DNA of 59,864 nt, taken from positions 1 through 59,864 of the forward strand of contig WOGZ01000212.1 in NCBI GenBank assembly GCA_009733775.1, in the 5' to 3' direction. Below, in pieces: positions 11,718 to 23,446 of the stretch (the first letter of the stretch is position 1; each line of letters begins with the position of its first letter). Under the pieces are notes generated by a model. It searched no databases, was not told the DNA's origin, and was given only the letters and a program-made list of their open reading frames with translations. Position numbers and translations under genes: made by a program. This stretch comes from Alectoria sarmentosa. Taxonomy: Eukaryota > Ascomycota > Lecanoromycetes > Lecanorales > Parmeliaceae.

Positions 11718-12382
11718 TCACGCCTGCGCCGGAGGACCTGCCGTCAACCTCACCGATCCTTTCGCAAACGGCGAGCCAAAGTCTTCGTAAAACAATTCGA
11801 ACGTACACATTCTGATTTCGTCACTTTTGGACCCCCTATCCCAAACCGCTGCGTAGTCCAATAGCCCCAAAAGCGCTACGTTGACATCCTCGTACGTCAG
11901 CGGTTCATCGTCGGTTCCTAGCAATTCGAATTTAAGGGACCTCTCAGGTTGACGTGCGTGCTTAGGGGCGGGGCGGGCTAGCGTGGTTGCAAAATCGAAG
12001 CGGTTGCCTGGGATGGGATCTTCTGGGTCATCTCGAGCCATGACTTCCAAGGCCTGAATATTTTCGGTTGCAACACTGACCGCGGCCAGCCAGTTCTTCG
12101 GGCTTACAGTTGGGCTGCCGCGAGCGGCGTCGGGATAAGTATATATCACTTTCTAGAGACCGTTTTTGTATTGAAACATCCTCGGCACACTGGACAAGGC
12201 ATCAGCAGAGAAGGCCCCCTCTGGGGAGCTAGAGATCCGGGAGGGTACCTTAAAGAGGTCTGATTTAAGGGTTCCCAACGGGTGGGGTTGTAAGTTTCGA
12301 CGAGAGACAGAGATGGGGCAATCGAAAGTGCCAGGCAAGCGGACATCTGGCTAGCTATCAGAGCATAGGAAGTGTAAATCAT
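11718..12382 (-). CDS. Small secreted protein, family member A (splicing unresolved)
   Basis: I do not recognise a named domain. An ATG at 12382 starts a hydrophobic signal-like segment (ALIASQMSACLALSIAPSLS). The last exon, entered after a ctctag acceptor near 12160, encodes about 145 residues to the stop at 11718. It has PIPGNRFDF in the middle and LTYEDVNVALLGLLDY near the end, then an F-E-L strand and GSVRL. The pattern LT[YW], a hydrophobic xALxG[LM] stretch, Tyr, and a Gly-rich end is shared with the genes at 13083, 18038 and 55851. I could not find a GT donor in exon 1 that joins the two frames cleanly, so either a small extra intron exists or the gene is damaged. Confidence 0.5.
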
Positions 12383-13082
12383 GGTCAACACCGTGAGCGA
12401 GAAGATCCTGCGTCTTCACCCATCTAGGCTTAATGCGCCACTTGGGGAATAAGGACGAAAGAAATAAGACGTTAGAAAATGCCACCAGATATTTGCGCAT
12501 ATGCTCCGAGATACAAATACTCTTTTAAGTCTCAATAGTCTTCCCTACAATCACTTGTGATGTAAAAACTATCGCGATGACAAGCCTAGCGCTTGGATAC
12601 TTACCGACGTGAAATGCGAGCAAGCGATATGCGAATATCAACCCGATCAGCGCCTGTTAGTGCTCCCTAGCACTAAATAAAAGCCGCCGAAGTCACCTTG
12701 CAAGTTTCAGGCCACCTGTCGCAACCTTGGTTTGGAAGAACCAATTGAGTATCATGTTCAGACGTTTGCCAGGTATCGCTATTGACGAGACCCCAGAAAG
12801 GCCCGCCTGAACCTATATCTGCCAGAATGCTGTTATTGGGCTTCCGAATAAAGAAGCGGAGCAAATAATGACCACGTCAAAATTCTAGGTCGCAGGTCGT
12901 CACAGAGAGCCCTAGTCGTAGTCGGTGGTATCCCTCGTCCCTAGATGAAACTATCGCCCGCGACGGCAAATATTTCACAGGCGCAAGACGGTCAAAGAGC
13001 CAGGGACGAGTACAAAACGTTGCAGTCCGCAGCAATATGAGACGAGCTTCTGAAAACGCGATTTGCTCAGCTCCAAGCAAGG
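12383..13082. other. Intergenic between divergent small secreted genes
   Basis: About 700 bp separating two divergent, related small genes, so it should contain both promoters. Short frames on the minus strand (12673-12864, 12877-13101) show no features of genes. Confidence 0.4.
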
Positions 13083-13737
13083 ATGCCCTCCCGACGTGCA
13101 CCCTATCTCACTCTAGAACTGTTCTTTCACATTTTCACCACAGCCGCGGCGCTACCCCTCGGTCCGCTATTGTCGGCAGCGCCGGTCGCTCCAAGTTTGA
13201 GTCTGACCAGCCTTCTCTCGACGAGCATCAACGCCACGAAGCCAATCACGCTGCTCAGTGGACTCACATCTTAAGTGAACTTCTGTCAAGCAACAATCGT
13301 TCTACTGATACCTCCCTAGCTTTCCACCCGGCCCACCTCCTAGTCCCTTCGACTACGCCATCCCAGACTCGGATATCACCCTCGAGCTGTCTCCTCTAGG
13401 CCTGATACGCGGTCGAAATGAAAAGTTAGTAGAAAAGGTGCGGAATGAGGCCTTCCAAGCCAGCCTGGACCCATATCGACCTCAGGTAGCACTTTCCGAA
13501 GACGGGTACCAAAAACAAGACGGGAACTTTCTTCTAGGAGTGACGCCCTCCGCAGAGATACCTGGAGAAGAGCGTTTGACATGGGGTAGGTGGACTGATG
13601 CGCTTGCGGGTATGCACGGATATGTAGAGGCATACCCTGGGTACGACTTTACTTTCGACATCTGGTTGACACCGGAAATTGGACAGAGCCAGGGGTACGT
13701 GATTGGTGCGGGATTTGCCATAACACGGAGAAAATGA
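13083..13737 (+). CDS. Small secreted protein, family member B
   Basis: No named domain. The ATG at 13083 starts a signal-like segment (LELFFHIFTTAAALPLGPL). The C-terminal exon reads PPPSPFDYAIPDSDITLEL, then about 100 residues with LTWGRWTDALAGMHGY, TFDIWLTPE and GYVIGAGF before the stop at 13735. A tentative intron 13172-13319 (GTCGGC donor, CTAG acceptor, 148 bp) joins these frames and gives a compact mature protein beginning FPPGPPPSP; the donor is weak and the model uncertain. The protein resembles the divergently placed gene at 11718-12382 and the gene at 55851, in particular the Y-x-IP-[DG]-[ST] entry and the LTWG/LTYG motif. Likely an extracellular protein of unknown function. Confidence 0.6.
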
Positions 13738-13845
13738 AAGAAAGAATGACAAAGACTGGGAGAAGTGAGATGTATCATCTTCATATATAGTAGACTCAAA
13801 TAGGCTGTGGGTACCTTCGTCCCACTGCATATACTTCTCGATTCT

Positions 13846-14127
13846 TCACTCAACCAGCTCCACCTCATCGATGGGCTTGGCTTCTAAGAGCCTAGGCCTT
13901 AATAGCCTAGCGATCAGTTGGCTGAAAATTTCTTTGAAGACTTGTAACTCACCCTCTGTAAGGTTCACCCTCATTGACAGGATCGGCAGAAACTTTCTGA
14001 GGATTCTGTTTTGCTTGAAACCTTTCTTTATTTTGATGTTGTGCATATAAGGGTAAGGAGGTTTTTCATTGACTAAGTGACTAAGATTATCAACAAACCT
14101 AGGTAGATTTACATCACGAAGCCGCAA
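13846..14127 (-). CDS. Small hypothetical protein
   Basis: A 93-codon frame with a helix-forming, charged composition, including RFVDNLSHLVNEKPPYPY in the first third and a Leu/Glu-rich C-terminal half (LTEGELQVFKEIFSQLIARL). I do not recognise it. The amphipathic pattern looks more like coding sequence than chance, but there is no upstream exon or family to support it. It could be a fragment of an older gene. Confidence 0.3.
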   Translation of the reverse strand: MRLRDVNLPRFVDNLSHLVNEKPPYPYMHNIKIKKGFKQNRILRKFLPILSMRVNLTEGELQVFKEIFSQLIARLLRPRLLEAKPIDEVELVE

Positions 14128-15179
14128 ACAAGGCTCAGTGAGTCAACGGGAAGATACGCAGCGAATGTTGAGTTAGTACGAAGGATAAATGGGCCCATTG
14201 CCAACAATGACTGTGTCTCTTCAATGAAATGTGGCTCAAATTAGCCTCTCTGTCTCTGACATGTCGTGTTGCCTTGCGGCCAACGCTGCATAAAGGCTCG
14301 GCTCTTGGGCCCCTGTGTTTCACAAACGGTCATGGAAAGATAGATTTGGGAGGCTTGAATCTCTGATATCACCATGGGTGTTGCCTGTCGTACTAATGGA
14401 GAGTAGTATTGCACTACCAGAGAGTATCCGAGGGAAGGTGAATATTGAAAGCGGACATACCATCGAAACTTGTCAAAAATTTCCCTCCGACTAATTCATG
14501 TCTTTTATCTGACTAACTCATGTATTTTGCACGGATGGCGAAGTCGATGCAAGACCTCGAACTCAGCAATCAATTGACGGACTGGATATTAACAGACAAT
14601 GTTCCACGAGGTGCCTTCTCGATGCTGCATTTGCTCCCTCTTTAACCTGGCGGGAAGGAGCGGTATTCAATATATGGCATAGCATTCGCCCAGTTTATAG
14701 GATATCGAAGGGGTGACATGGCGAATCTCGTGAGAAAATTGGTGCCAGAAAGTTGCTCAGACGAATGCAGCAAGCGCGAGGTTCGCTGGCGAAGCATTAG
14801 CTCGTGATGAACAGTAGACTGACTAAAATCCCTGGTGAAGTTTACTCTAGCTTGTTACCCTTGTCGTGATCACTTTGCAGACACGATCGCCAGCAAGGGC
14901 GATGGACAAGTGAACAAAACGGGGGGTGTGAAAAGTATCAAGGATACTTGTATAGTGTGCATAAGCGAGCCCGTTTTCGGAAGCAAAAGAAAAAACCGGA
15001 GGCTCTAAAATTAGTTCAGTATTGAGTACACAGAGTATATTTCCTGATAGACCACTAGTAGGGGAACGGCGTGGCACTTACATCGCGTAAGGCTTTGGTC
15101 TCAATCTCTTCGATGAGAGAACCTCCGTCAAAGCCAACCCAGCCATTTCTCAAGAAATGCTGCCCTCATCAACACGATA
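14128..15179. other. Intergenic, no supported gene
   Basis: About 1.05 kb with only short frames on both strands. Nothing recognisable. Confidence 0.45.
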
Positions 15180-17133
15180 CAGGTCAATCCTTCTCAAAAT
15201 CTCCTAGACCTCGATCCAGATCCGTTCTCGATTCTGCAACCCTTATAACACTTTCCAATTCATCTTGATCTCATAGTATACCTGACACCAGTTCGTCTCT
15301 TCTTTCGGTAATACCATAATCTCCTTCAATCCCTCATTCCCACAAACCGCATATGACTTGTCTGCTTTTTGTGGATTCTCCATCTCCCAGGTTTCTACGA
15401 CTTCCGGCATCTCCTGTTCGAGAACACTACGAGTGGCAGGCCATTGCTTCTCCACATTCTCCTTCTCCTCTTCTCAGCAGAGAAAGCTGAGACAGTGATT
15501 GTTGCCTAGAAAGACGGTAAAGTAGCATCCCAAACTTTCCACAGCCGAGACATTACTTCTCTTAACAGCTGGTTCCAACCCTCAATAGCTAAGAATCCTG
15601 AACAGCCTGCAACGCGTAGCGCAGTGAATTTTATGGGACTCAACAGCTCTATGATGGCATCTGTAATCTCGTGAGGGAGCCTAGAATATGGATCTTTCGA
15701 GCCCGACCTTCCATGTGGGTCATCTTTAGGAGAAGTATTGTCTCCACTCACGGCTAGACGTAGAAGCGCCGCTAGCCCCGGCGCGACGATAAGGTTTGCA
15801 GCGAGCCATTCACAACCCGGTCGGTGATGCCAATTTGCTCCCTCGGGCCCATGACAGCTTGGGTGAGGAAAAGAGCAATCTGTTGCGTAGTCAGATTCCA
15901 ATTTGCGCCAACCCATAAGACCGACATCATCGATGCTGGTGGAAGGAGACTGGAGACGTGTGTAAAGTTTCGAAGCAAGCTATGTAGAAGGGAATTCTGT
16001 ATGCGCCTCGTAGGCCTGTGGGGAACGAAGGTCTCCGCGTCAGATAGAGAGCGATTAGTGGGATCGGCTTCGAGGTAAAAACGACTTGCCTCGCTATTCC
16101 AGAGCACCACGTCCGCGTATAGATTCTCAGTACTATGACGAGGAGGTGTCATTGTGGGCCCACCGATGTCGGGAGATGGCATTTGGCCGCAGAGGCCAGA
16201 CAGGAAATACTTACCACTCATTTCAAGCACCTAGCCGTCGACCTCTGAAGTCCATTGTGGAGTCTTCACCACGAGACATTGCACTGTAGTACAACCTCTC
16301 ATCTCTTCAACGCTGATATTGAAGCCACAGTAGCCGCTGCAGTGCTGGCAGCGCGGTCCTACCAGATGTTCGAGCTCCTGGCACTTCTTCCAATATGTTG
16401 GTCATGAACTGCCGGCATCACAAGCGCTGTCAGCTTCGACCACCGGATGTGGCTATTCGGAGCCATCAAGTCTTAGCTTGCTCTGCTGGTGCTGCATGCC
16501 ACTCTTAGACTCATCATCCATTTCGTTCGTAAGAGCGCAACCGCCTTTGTTGAGGCATTCTCTATCTTTCTCGAATACAGTCCCCAGCTGCGTTGTGTGG
16601 TGGCCATCCGACTCACTCGCCGAGTCGTCTGCATCTTCCGCTTCAAGATCTTGAACAGAGGCGACCTCTGACATATACTCCAGCGGCTTATCATCTTCTT
16701 CGGACTCATACACGTAATCGCCATAATTTTCATAAAATAGACCAAAATCATCGCTAGCTTTCTCATCCCTGTCTTTTGACGTGGCCTTTCTCTCAGAGTT
16801 CTGACATCCCGTAGAAGGATCACACCGTCGCCACTTTACAAAGTCTTTGCTGATGATGTTCTCCAAATACCGGGCCCCACTCCAATTTCTAGGAAGCGCA
16901 GCTGGTTCTCCACAGACTGGACTCCAATCAGTGTGATAGGGCTCGTCCGGCCTTCGGACCCGGCCGATGTTAAAGCTGACGTCGCATATCTTGCAAGGTA
17001 AATGATGATGCGCTTTTAGCATTGTGTAATCAAACGGAGCTGACCTGACCTCCGAGTAACTAGAGGTGGGCCAGTTAATGTGCTGTAGAAGTGCCTCGGA
17101 GGACGCGTGGCTCGATGTGTATGGACACGACAT
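15180..17133 (-). pseudogene. F-box-associated fungal protein, pseudogene
   Basis: The start at 17133 and first 226 codons follow a fungal F-box-linked family: HINWPTSSYSEV, then PCKICDVSFNIGRVRRPDEP, then an acidic linker (YESEEDDKPLEY). Further on come a Cys/His segment with ISVEEMRGCTTVQCLV, SGKYFLSGLCGQMPSPD, WHHRPGCEWLAANLIVAPGL, an F-box-like DPYSRLPHEITDAIIELLSP and a C-terminal WCQVYYEIKMNW. The gene is broken: in-frame stops at about 16450 (TAG), about 16405 (TGA) and just before VLEMSGKYF (TAG, about 16232), at least two frame changes in 15900-16050, and a TAA after the C-terminal KVL, beyond which the family motif GLQNRERIW still reads in the same frame. Members are thought to be substrate adaptors for ubiquitin ligases. 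Decay looks recent, because all blocks are in order. Confidence 0.75.
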
Positions 17134-18037
17134 GACTTACCCATTTCGACTGCTACTCAGGCTCGATCAATGTCATACGCAAGCCTAATTTGTATATCTT
17201 GAAGTGCCCAGCACACCAAACAGCTCGTAGTCGCCCTGGCGACGTTTTCGAATGTCCAGGGAAAGTTGGAAGACGAAGAAGATGAAATTTCCCATTCTTG
17301 AGAAATCGCTGAGTTAGCTGGTTGGCTACACTAAAGGTTTGCCTGAGCAAGTGCTGCGAACTCTCTTAGGCTCTTCCCAAAAAATCATCAGTGCGTGTAT
17401 TCAAGTCCTACATTTCAATACAAATACTTGCAGAAATGACTCACTGCTGTGATTGCGAGCAGGCTACCTTGCACTCCAGCTGCAGCGACGCTGGAGCTGA
17501 CAATACTGTATGAGAAACACGAATGGGTTGGCGATGCAGGGTAGAACAATGGGCGACAGAGTCGACTGGCTATTGGCGAAAGAGCTAGCCAAACAGTGGT
17601 GCGTTATACAGCGGCATTGAAACCAGAAGGAGGTCGAGCTGAAGATATAAGCTCCGACTTTCAAGTACTGCCAATCCATTTTCATGATTTGCCTTTCTCT
17701 CATGAACGTAGTTGAACCGTGTTTTCGATAAAATTGAGATATTCGCATTTCCAGCGTCACCAAATGATCAATCTGCTGTTAGTACGAATGACCAAACAAG
17801 CTGACACCTCTATGAGCAACTACAGTCTCCAAGTTCCATGACGTCTGACCCACGAGCATCTCGAATTTCAACGGAGATAGTCAAAGATGCAGATCAGGAA
17901 GTAGGCCGGGTGTTGCGAAGGGTCCGCAAAATACTATAAAGTCTTGTCTATGAAAATTAAGTTTGTTGCAAGGAGTTTCGTTTGTTTCCTTCTTTGTCAT
18001 TTCCCGCAGGCCACCATTTCGTTAACCTCGATTTTAA
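17134..18037. other. Intergenic, no supported gene
   Basis: About 900 bp. Frames at 17153-17350 and 17464-17763 (minus) show no domain or signal peptide. Nothing else seen. Confidence 0.45.
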
Positions 18038-18595
18038 TTATGGATTACTCCTCACATTCCCCACCCCCACACTACCCCTGGTCGGACCAAGAGATGCCCA
18101 TCCACCAGCATAGCCTTTCGCCTCGGTGATGCACTCATTGGCAATCAGAGCCGCGACATGAGCAACCAGGATGATCGGAAACAAAGCCGTGAGCAGAGGC
18201 TCCGTATAGGAAAGCACGATAACGGCCTCGTGCTTGTCTCCTGTCGGGCCTCCTAGCCAATTGAACTGGCGATCGCGCGTAGGCCCCAGGTTGAATTGAC
18301 GTGGTACAATGGCGTCATCCCTGATGAGAACTTGTTGCACAGCTTCGAAATAGTTGGCCATGTTGATGGATTTGACACCACGAATCGTATCGAAGCAGAC
18401 GATAGTAGGATTCGAAGCGTTGAGGAAGGAGGCGCTGAGCTTGAAATCCAACCATAAGTTGCCACCTGACGTAATAGAAAGGCTGTTTGAGAGCATGTTA
18501 GCTGACAAAGCGACAGCATGGACTGGTGGTACTACGGCGAAGATCGGAATCATGAGGTATAACAGGGAAGTAAGGAGTGGTATGGTTGCACGCAT
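18038..18595 (-). CDS. Small secreted protein, family member C
   Basis: A single exon of 185 codons. Residues 1-28 form a clear signal peptide (LLTSLLYLMIPIFAVVPPVHA). The mature part has LWLDFKLSASFL, a Phe/Tyr-rich middle (MANYFEAVQQVL), IVPRQFNLGP followed by an Arg-rich turn, and a C-terminal half with a hydrophobic FPIILVAHVAALI stretch and GGWASLGPTRGSVGVGNV at the end. There is no named domain. The order (variable start, IP/VP-R/G-x-F in the middle, helix, then a Gly-rich beta end) resembles the genes at 11718, 13083 and 55851; I infer one family. The reading frame is intact. Likely secreted, function unknown. Confidence 0.75.
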   Translation of the reverse strand: MRATIPLLTSLLYLMIPIFAVVPPVHAVALSANMLSNSLSITSGGNLWLDFKLSASFLNASNPTIVCFDTIRGVKSINMANYFEAVQQVLIRDDAIVPRQFNLGPTRDRQFNWLGGPTGDKHEAVIVLSYTEPLLTALFPIILVAHVAALIANECITEAKGYAGGWASLGPTRGSVGVGNVRSNP

Positions 18596-18958
18596 GCTGA
18601 CCGTATTCGATGGAGAATTGCTGATTGATAAAAGCGTTCATACATATAGCGTTGTAGGGTTGGAGCAATAAAATTCTAGGAGCTGAAGTAGTGTGGACGT
18701 TTTCTTTACGTTTTTTTATTGCGTCGGCAATTAGTAGTACCCGCGAGTTTCACATTCCACTTTGCCGACGTGGGAAAGACTTCAAAATCGTGTCGCAAAG
18801 CGTAAGTGAGCATTTCGCCCGTGCTCTGGAGTCCCCAACATACTGCTGCAATCCACTTTGATTATTCCCAGAGTCGAGATGCTACCCAGAATGAAGTATG
18901 GACTGCTCCGAAAGGAAAAAAACCCCGACCAATGTAGGAAGCTTCTTTTTGGACTAGT
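18596..18958. other. Intergenic, no supported gene
   Basis: About 360 bp between the secreted-protein start and the RING gene stop; promoter of the former and 3' region of the latter. Nothing else seen. Confidence 0.5.
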
Positions 18959-19903
18959 TCAGGCCTTTGGACGGACTTGTCGGACCTGTCGGACTGTCGG
19001 GCGCCATGCCATTCTTTGACTACTGGCGCGAAGGAAATGTATCGCATTCTCTGGGCTGTAGGAATCTCGGTCTGCGATAAGTTGTGAGCGCTGCTCTAAA
19101 AGCCAGTGAATGTCTTGCTCAAGGTTCCCTTCATTCGCTTCTTCAGCTTCGTCGATGTCGCGAAGAGCGAGGGTCGTTGGTGATGTAGAGTCTCTCATAG
19201 CAGTGGGAGCAGTAGGAGCGAAAATGGTAGCTCGGCACAAGGGACAGGTGTTGTTGGAGATCCACTTTGAGATGCAGAATTTCCCAAAGATATGCTCGCA
19301 GTGAAGGCGTATATGAACTCCAGAGCCGTTCTTGATTTCGAAGGCCTCTCTGCACATAGGGCAATTGTAAGATTCTTCGGAAAGATCTTTGCGGGCAATT
19401 ATCAGAGGCGATTCAAGGATCGTACGCCTTGCGTCTGCTGTCGCAGTCGACCCGATGCTTGTGTTCACCATTAACAATGATGCCGAATCAATGATTGATA
19501 CTAGCCTTGAGTATGCCGCGCGTGTAGATTCCCTGATGGCCTCGAAGCCCAAATACGCTCCGAACGCTGACCCCGGGTGTGAACCGTGTCCGAAGCTTGG
19601 GGTTGCTGCAGTTCGAGAATTCAAAGATGGAGAGAGTCGAATACTTCGCATATCTCGCATACTGCCCATGCTCCCCATATTTCCCATACTTCCAGTATCT
19701 CCCACCCTCGCCACTCTTAGGTACGCGGCTAATGGTACTTCCGAAGGTGTAAAGACGTCCGCTAAGATCGATCGGGTCCTAGTTGTCGCGAATGCGACCA
19801 CACCCCCTCTGGGACTTAGTAGCCTCAAGGATCTTGGGGGCCCGAAAGTCGCACCCGCTGCGTTTGATGATGCAAAAGTCTCTGGAGCCTGAATGTTGTC
19901 CAT
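18959..19903 (-). CDS. RING-type zinc-finger protein, probable E3 ubiquitin ligase
   Basis: A single exon of 314 codons. Residues 181-224 are a RING: CPMC, a 16-residue spacer, then LHCEHIFGKFC, KW and CPLC. In the canonical pattern the His is followed by Cys-x2-Cys; here the first of these is Gly (HIFGKFC). Such HxFG variants seem to occur in fungal RING proteins, but one zinc ligand must come from elsewhere or be lost. Residues 71-88 hold a low-complexity Met/Gly/Ser run (GSMGNMGSMGSMRDMRS). No transmembrane segment. The acidic region after the RING (EAEEANEGN) and the rest are unrecognised. RING proteins bring E2 enzymes to substrates; the substrate here is unknown. Confidence 0.8.
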   Translation of the reverse strand: MDNIQAPETFASSNAAGATFGPPRSLRLLSPRGGVVAFATTRTRSILADVFTPSEVPLAAYLRVARVGDTGSMGNMGSMGSMRDMRSIRLSPSLNSRTAATPSFGHGSHPGSAFGAYLGFEAIRESTRAAYSRLVSIIDSASLLMVNTSIGSTATADARRTILESPLIIARKDLSEESYNCPMCREAFEIKNGSGVHIRLHCEHIFGKFCISKWISNNTCPLCRATIFAPTAPTAMRDSTSPTTLALRDIDEAEEANEGNLEQDIHWLLEQRSQLIADRDSYSPENAIHFLRASSQRMAWRPTVRQVRQVRPKA

Positions 19904-22900
19904 GTCGAAGTTCGCTTACGTAATGAGGTAGTCGATATTACTGTATACATATTGAATGCCTTTTTGTGATCGCCACAATGGAATTGTGGGTTAGTGGGTC
20001 TTATAGCTGAACGCGGCAGCTAGCAAATGTGGTGGCCAATTGGTTTCTTTATGGCCAACGGATTCGGTGACCAAGGGGCTCATATGAAAGACCATGAAAT
20101 ATGGTCATGGGAATTAGCCGTAATTGGAGGGAGCACGGTTTGTCTTGGCTTGGGGGTTGAGATCCCATCGAGACATGAGGAAGCATTTCTGAGGCCTGGA
20201 GCCTTTCGAGCGCCGAAGTCTCCGTGTGTAGATGCGCGCTGCAGGACCGAAGTTGTGGAATAGTGGGAGCTCAAAGAGACCTTGTACTTGATCTGCTACT
20301 TGCTCGACTCGTTTCTGACCAAGAAGACAAAGATGGGTTCCTCCCAAGTCGATTTCAGCTCCAAAAGATTTGCCAATCATCTTCCTTTCTCGGTAGTTCC
20401 TGATTGTTTACCGCCCCCCGCCAATCAGTGCTATGCGTGAAGTGATACCTCATCTGCACGGCAAAGGTACTGTGACATCGTTTTCCTGCAGCTTCGTTGC
20501 CGCTTCATGGGTACGCCACCTATATCTTCGACAGAGCTCTAGGACTCACAGTCTTCAACAATTATTGGAGTCAAAGGCCTTATCGAATTGTAGAGATGAC
20601 TATGTCTCTCTCTTCCAGATGGTTGTTAGTCTTTGCCTTCATGTCTACAACAGACGCGCTAGGAGTTTCGAGAACGGCCAATATCAAGCTCTGCAAGGAA
20701 AGAGCCTCCCGGCTCTATCTGTCCTACCATTCCAACATCGACCAGACACTGCTCCTCCTCCGACAGCATGTCCACGATAATCGAAACTACATCTGAAAGT
20801 TTGATCCTAATCAGCAGCAGTCCCTTCTTTGTGACGGTATTTTGAATTCTTCGGGCTCTTTGAATGTCCTGCACTACATCTCGTCCCGCAGCAGACGGCA
20901 AAGAGACCTTGAAATCACCTAGTAGACTGACTCCTCAACAAAGTGTCGACGTTGCACTTTGCATCGATGGGTTCATTAGGAGGTCAATGCGTCCGCTGAA
21001 TCTAAGAACCTGTACCTGGTGTCTCTGCTTCTTTCGTAGAAACGCTTGTTTTGGTGTGCATGCTGTCATTCCCGTCAGCGGGTCGACGAGCGACTCGATC
21101 AAGTAGACGATGCCGCCTGGGCCATTTTGCCTAACTTTAGATGCAGAGACCCCATTGAGGTCGCCCCCGTGAGTGCACAAAACGTGACAGATGCCGCTCG
21201 TGCCGCCACCCAGACATGCACATTCCCTGAGAGGATGAAAGGGGAGATAGATGGGCAGTTCGGGTGCAACCATTGGAACCATAATAGAGAGTAGGGAATG
21301 GATGGAATTATAGGTAGGGACAACATGCCAGGGGTAGGTGTGTCCATGGTCGGAAATGGTGTGGTGATGGTGTGGTGTGATCGCTATTGTGGCGCACATT
21401 GTGGTGTCGTGCGAGTTCTATTTACAGCACGTGGTAGAATGTCCTCTCGAGGAGGGTAACATTAGGCGTGCACACAAATCCTACAGACTCATGATTTCTC
21501 GATCACCAACAGACCTCAAATGAGCATTGGGGTTTGTGCTCGCCTTCTTTTTGACCTGTATGTTTGCTTCGGTATGCTTTCAAGCCATTTTGCTAGTAAA
21601 TGATCAAGCTGATCCGTAACAGCCTTGGAAATTTGTAGATGATGGAAACGTACACTCAGCATCAAAGAATGGCGTCTCGGATTCCGATTGCACAGGAATG
21701 CAGACCCCTTTTCCCAGTCGAAAGCGTTTCAAGTAGACACCACCATTTGTTTTGTCTTGAGAAGGGAACCATCCTTTGAGTTGCACTACTTCGGTCAACG
21801 AGAAAAGGGGTGCCCTCGGTCACTGTCAAATCAAAGTGAGGTCTGATCTATCGGACAGAGCTTGCGCCGCTTGAAGTGGGCCATGGTAGCTCAATGCTGC
21901 CCTTATGTGCTTTGTTTCAGCTCTCAACCTAATGGTCTCACGTGTTTTTAACATTTCGCGTTGTCGTGCGAGGTTTTTATTCAGGGGCTGAGGGGGCGAG
22001 GGGCTACCTATATTGTGTATTACGTGCTATTATTGGGCTGCGAGGCTTGGCATTAGTAGTGCCATCTTGATGATGACTAAGTACCGTACGCGTGTCGCCG
22101 ATCTTTTCATCTCCGATCAAGCGCCCGCGGGGCCGATGATCTTTCAAGAGACAACATTTTCGAAGTAGTGTCCCAAACGCATCTAGATATCATCTTGTTC
22201 TAGTCTTCTCGTCTCGCATCATGACTATCATTCATAGGCTCATACTTGTCGTTGTTTGCGCCGACTTCTGCATCCGAAGCATGCCTTGTCTGAGCGGACA
22301 AAGGCTCAGTGTTTGACACGTCAGCCTCATTCCTTCCGGCCCGATGGGGGCCTCTTTCTCTCCTCCGCACCTAGTATGGTGCTAAAACGGGGGGATCACT
22401 TAGTACTACCAGCCATGGTGATTGGCGGCATAGTAAGGTACAGCCCTCGGGAGATCCGAGCGACAGAAGAAAATCAGGAACGGGGGCATTCTCGAGGCAC
22501 GCAGCCATCCAACCAATCCAAACGCAACACACCGCTCCAAAACATCAACCTTGGCGGAGCTCTACGCCTTGCGACGTCGTGTAAATACTTCATCTATCCA
22601 TCTGGACAGCCTTTTTGGCAAACGTTTGGCGTCTCTCAGCGGAAACTTTGTGTGTAGGGGTGGACAAAGTCAATGGTCGTGGTACAAGCATGCATCCATG
22701 AAAACCTCAATTTAGCCATGTTTTGTCAACACCAAACACAAAATTCAGCAAGAATGAGAAATGGTTCTTTCCAGACGCTGGGATGAAGCATGAGACGACA
22801 AGTGCCTGAGTACTTCACGGCTGACACCTTCCTGCCCACAAAGAGATGCCAACCGAGGACACTCGAAACGCTGCCTCGGAATAATACATTACCCGTCGCG

Positions 22901-23446
22901 GGTCGTTTTGCGCACAGAGGCCACACCACTTCAAAATTCCAAAAACTTGGGGGACAAAGAAATTGCGGCATGTGCTGACCACCAGCGCATGGAAATAATG
23001 CTGACAATGATGGGAGCGGTGATGATGCGATGATGTGGCCCCTGGATTCGAAAATAATCGCCGCATCCCGTTGGTGGGCACTGGGGAAAGCGGTAAGACG
23101 AACAAAGTCTATCCTCGCCCAAATTCGCGCTAGGCCAACCAACAACCATCCCAGATTCCCAAATCTTACATTCCTTACTACTACTAAATCAACATGCCCA
23201 CCTCCCGCTCTCTTCTCCCTTTTTCTTCTCTACTTCGTCTTCGAATCTGCTTCCTCCCCTCGTGCTGTTGAATTGCAAACCCACGTTCCTTTTCCCCGAC
23301 TTACCAATATTCATTCCTTTACACTTGCAATCTACTCGTGAGGCTAGCCCTCCGAACCATCTCATTTCCCAATTCAGCTCCCAGCCACCGCTTTCAGCAA
23401 AACCAACCAAACCAGCAAATTTTTCAAAATTATAAAATAACTCAGA
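19904..23446. other. Gene-poor 3.5-kb stretch
   Basis: No gene I can support. Candidates rejected for lack of motifs are 20497-20796 plus, 20659-20901 minus, 20935-21399 minus and 22256-22657 plus. The minus-strand frames at 20659-21399 include GGIVYLIESLVDP and RIDLLMN, which faintly recall short-chain dehydrogenases but do not assemble. The last 250 bp are pyrimidine-rich and should be the promoter and leader of the gene at 23447. Confidence 0.45.

Noticed and set aside
20659..21399. Possible short-chain dehydrogenase on the minus strand
   Set aside because: Only isolated words such as RIDLLMN are present; no TGxxxGxG or YxxxK motif and no splice joins the pieces.
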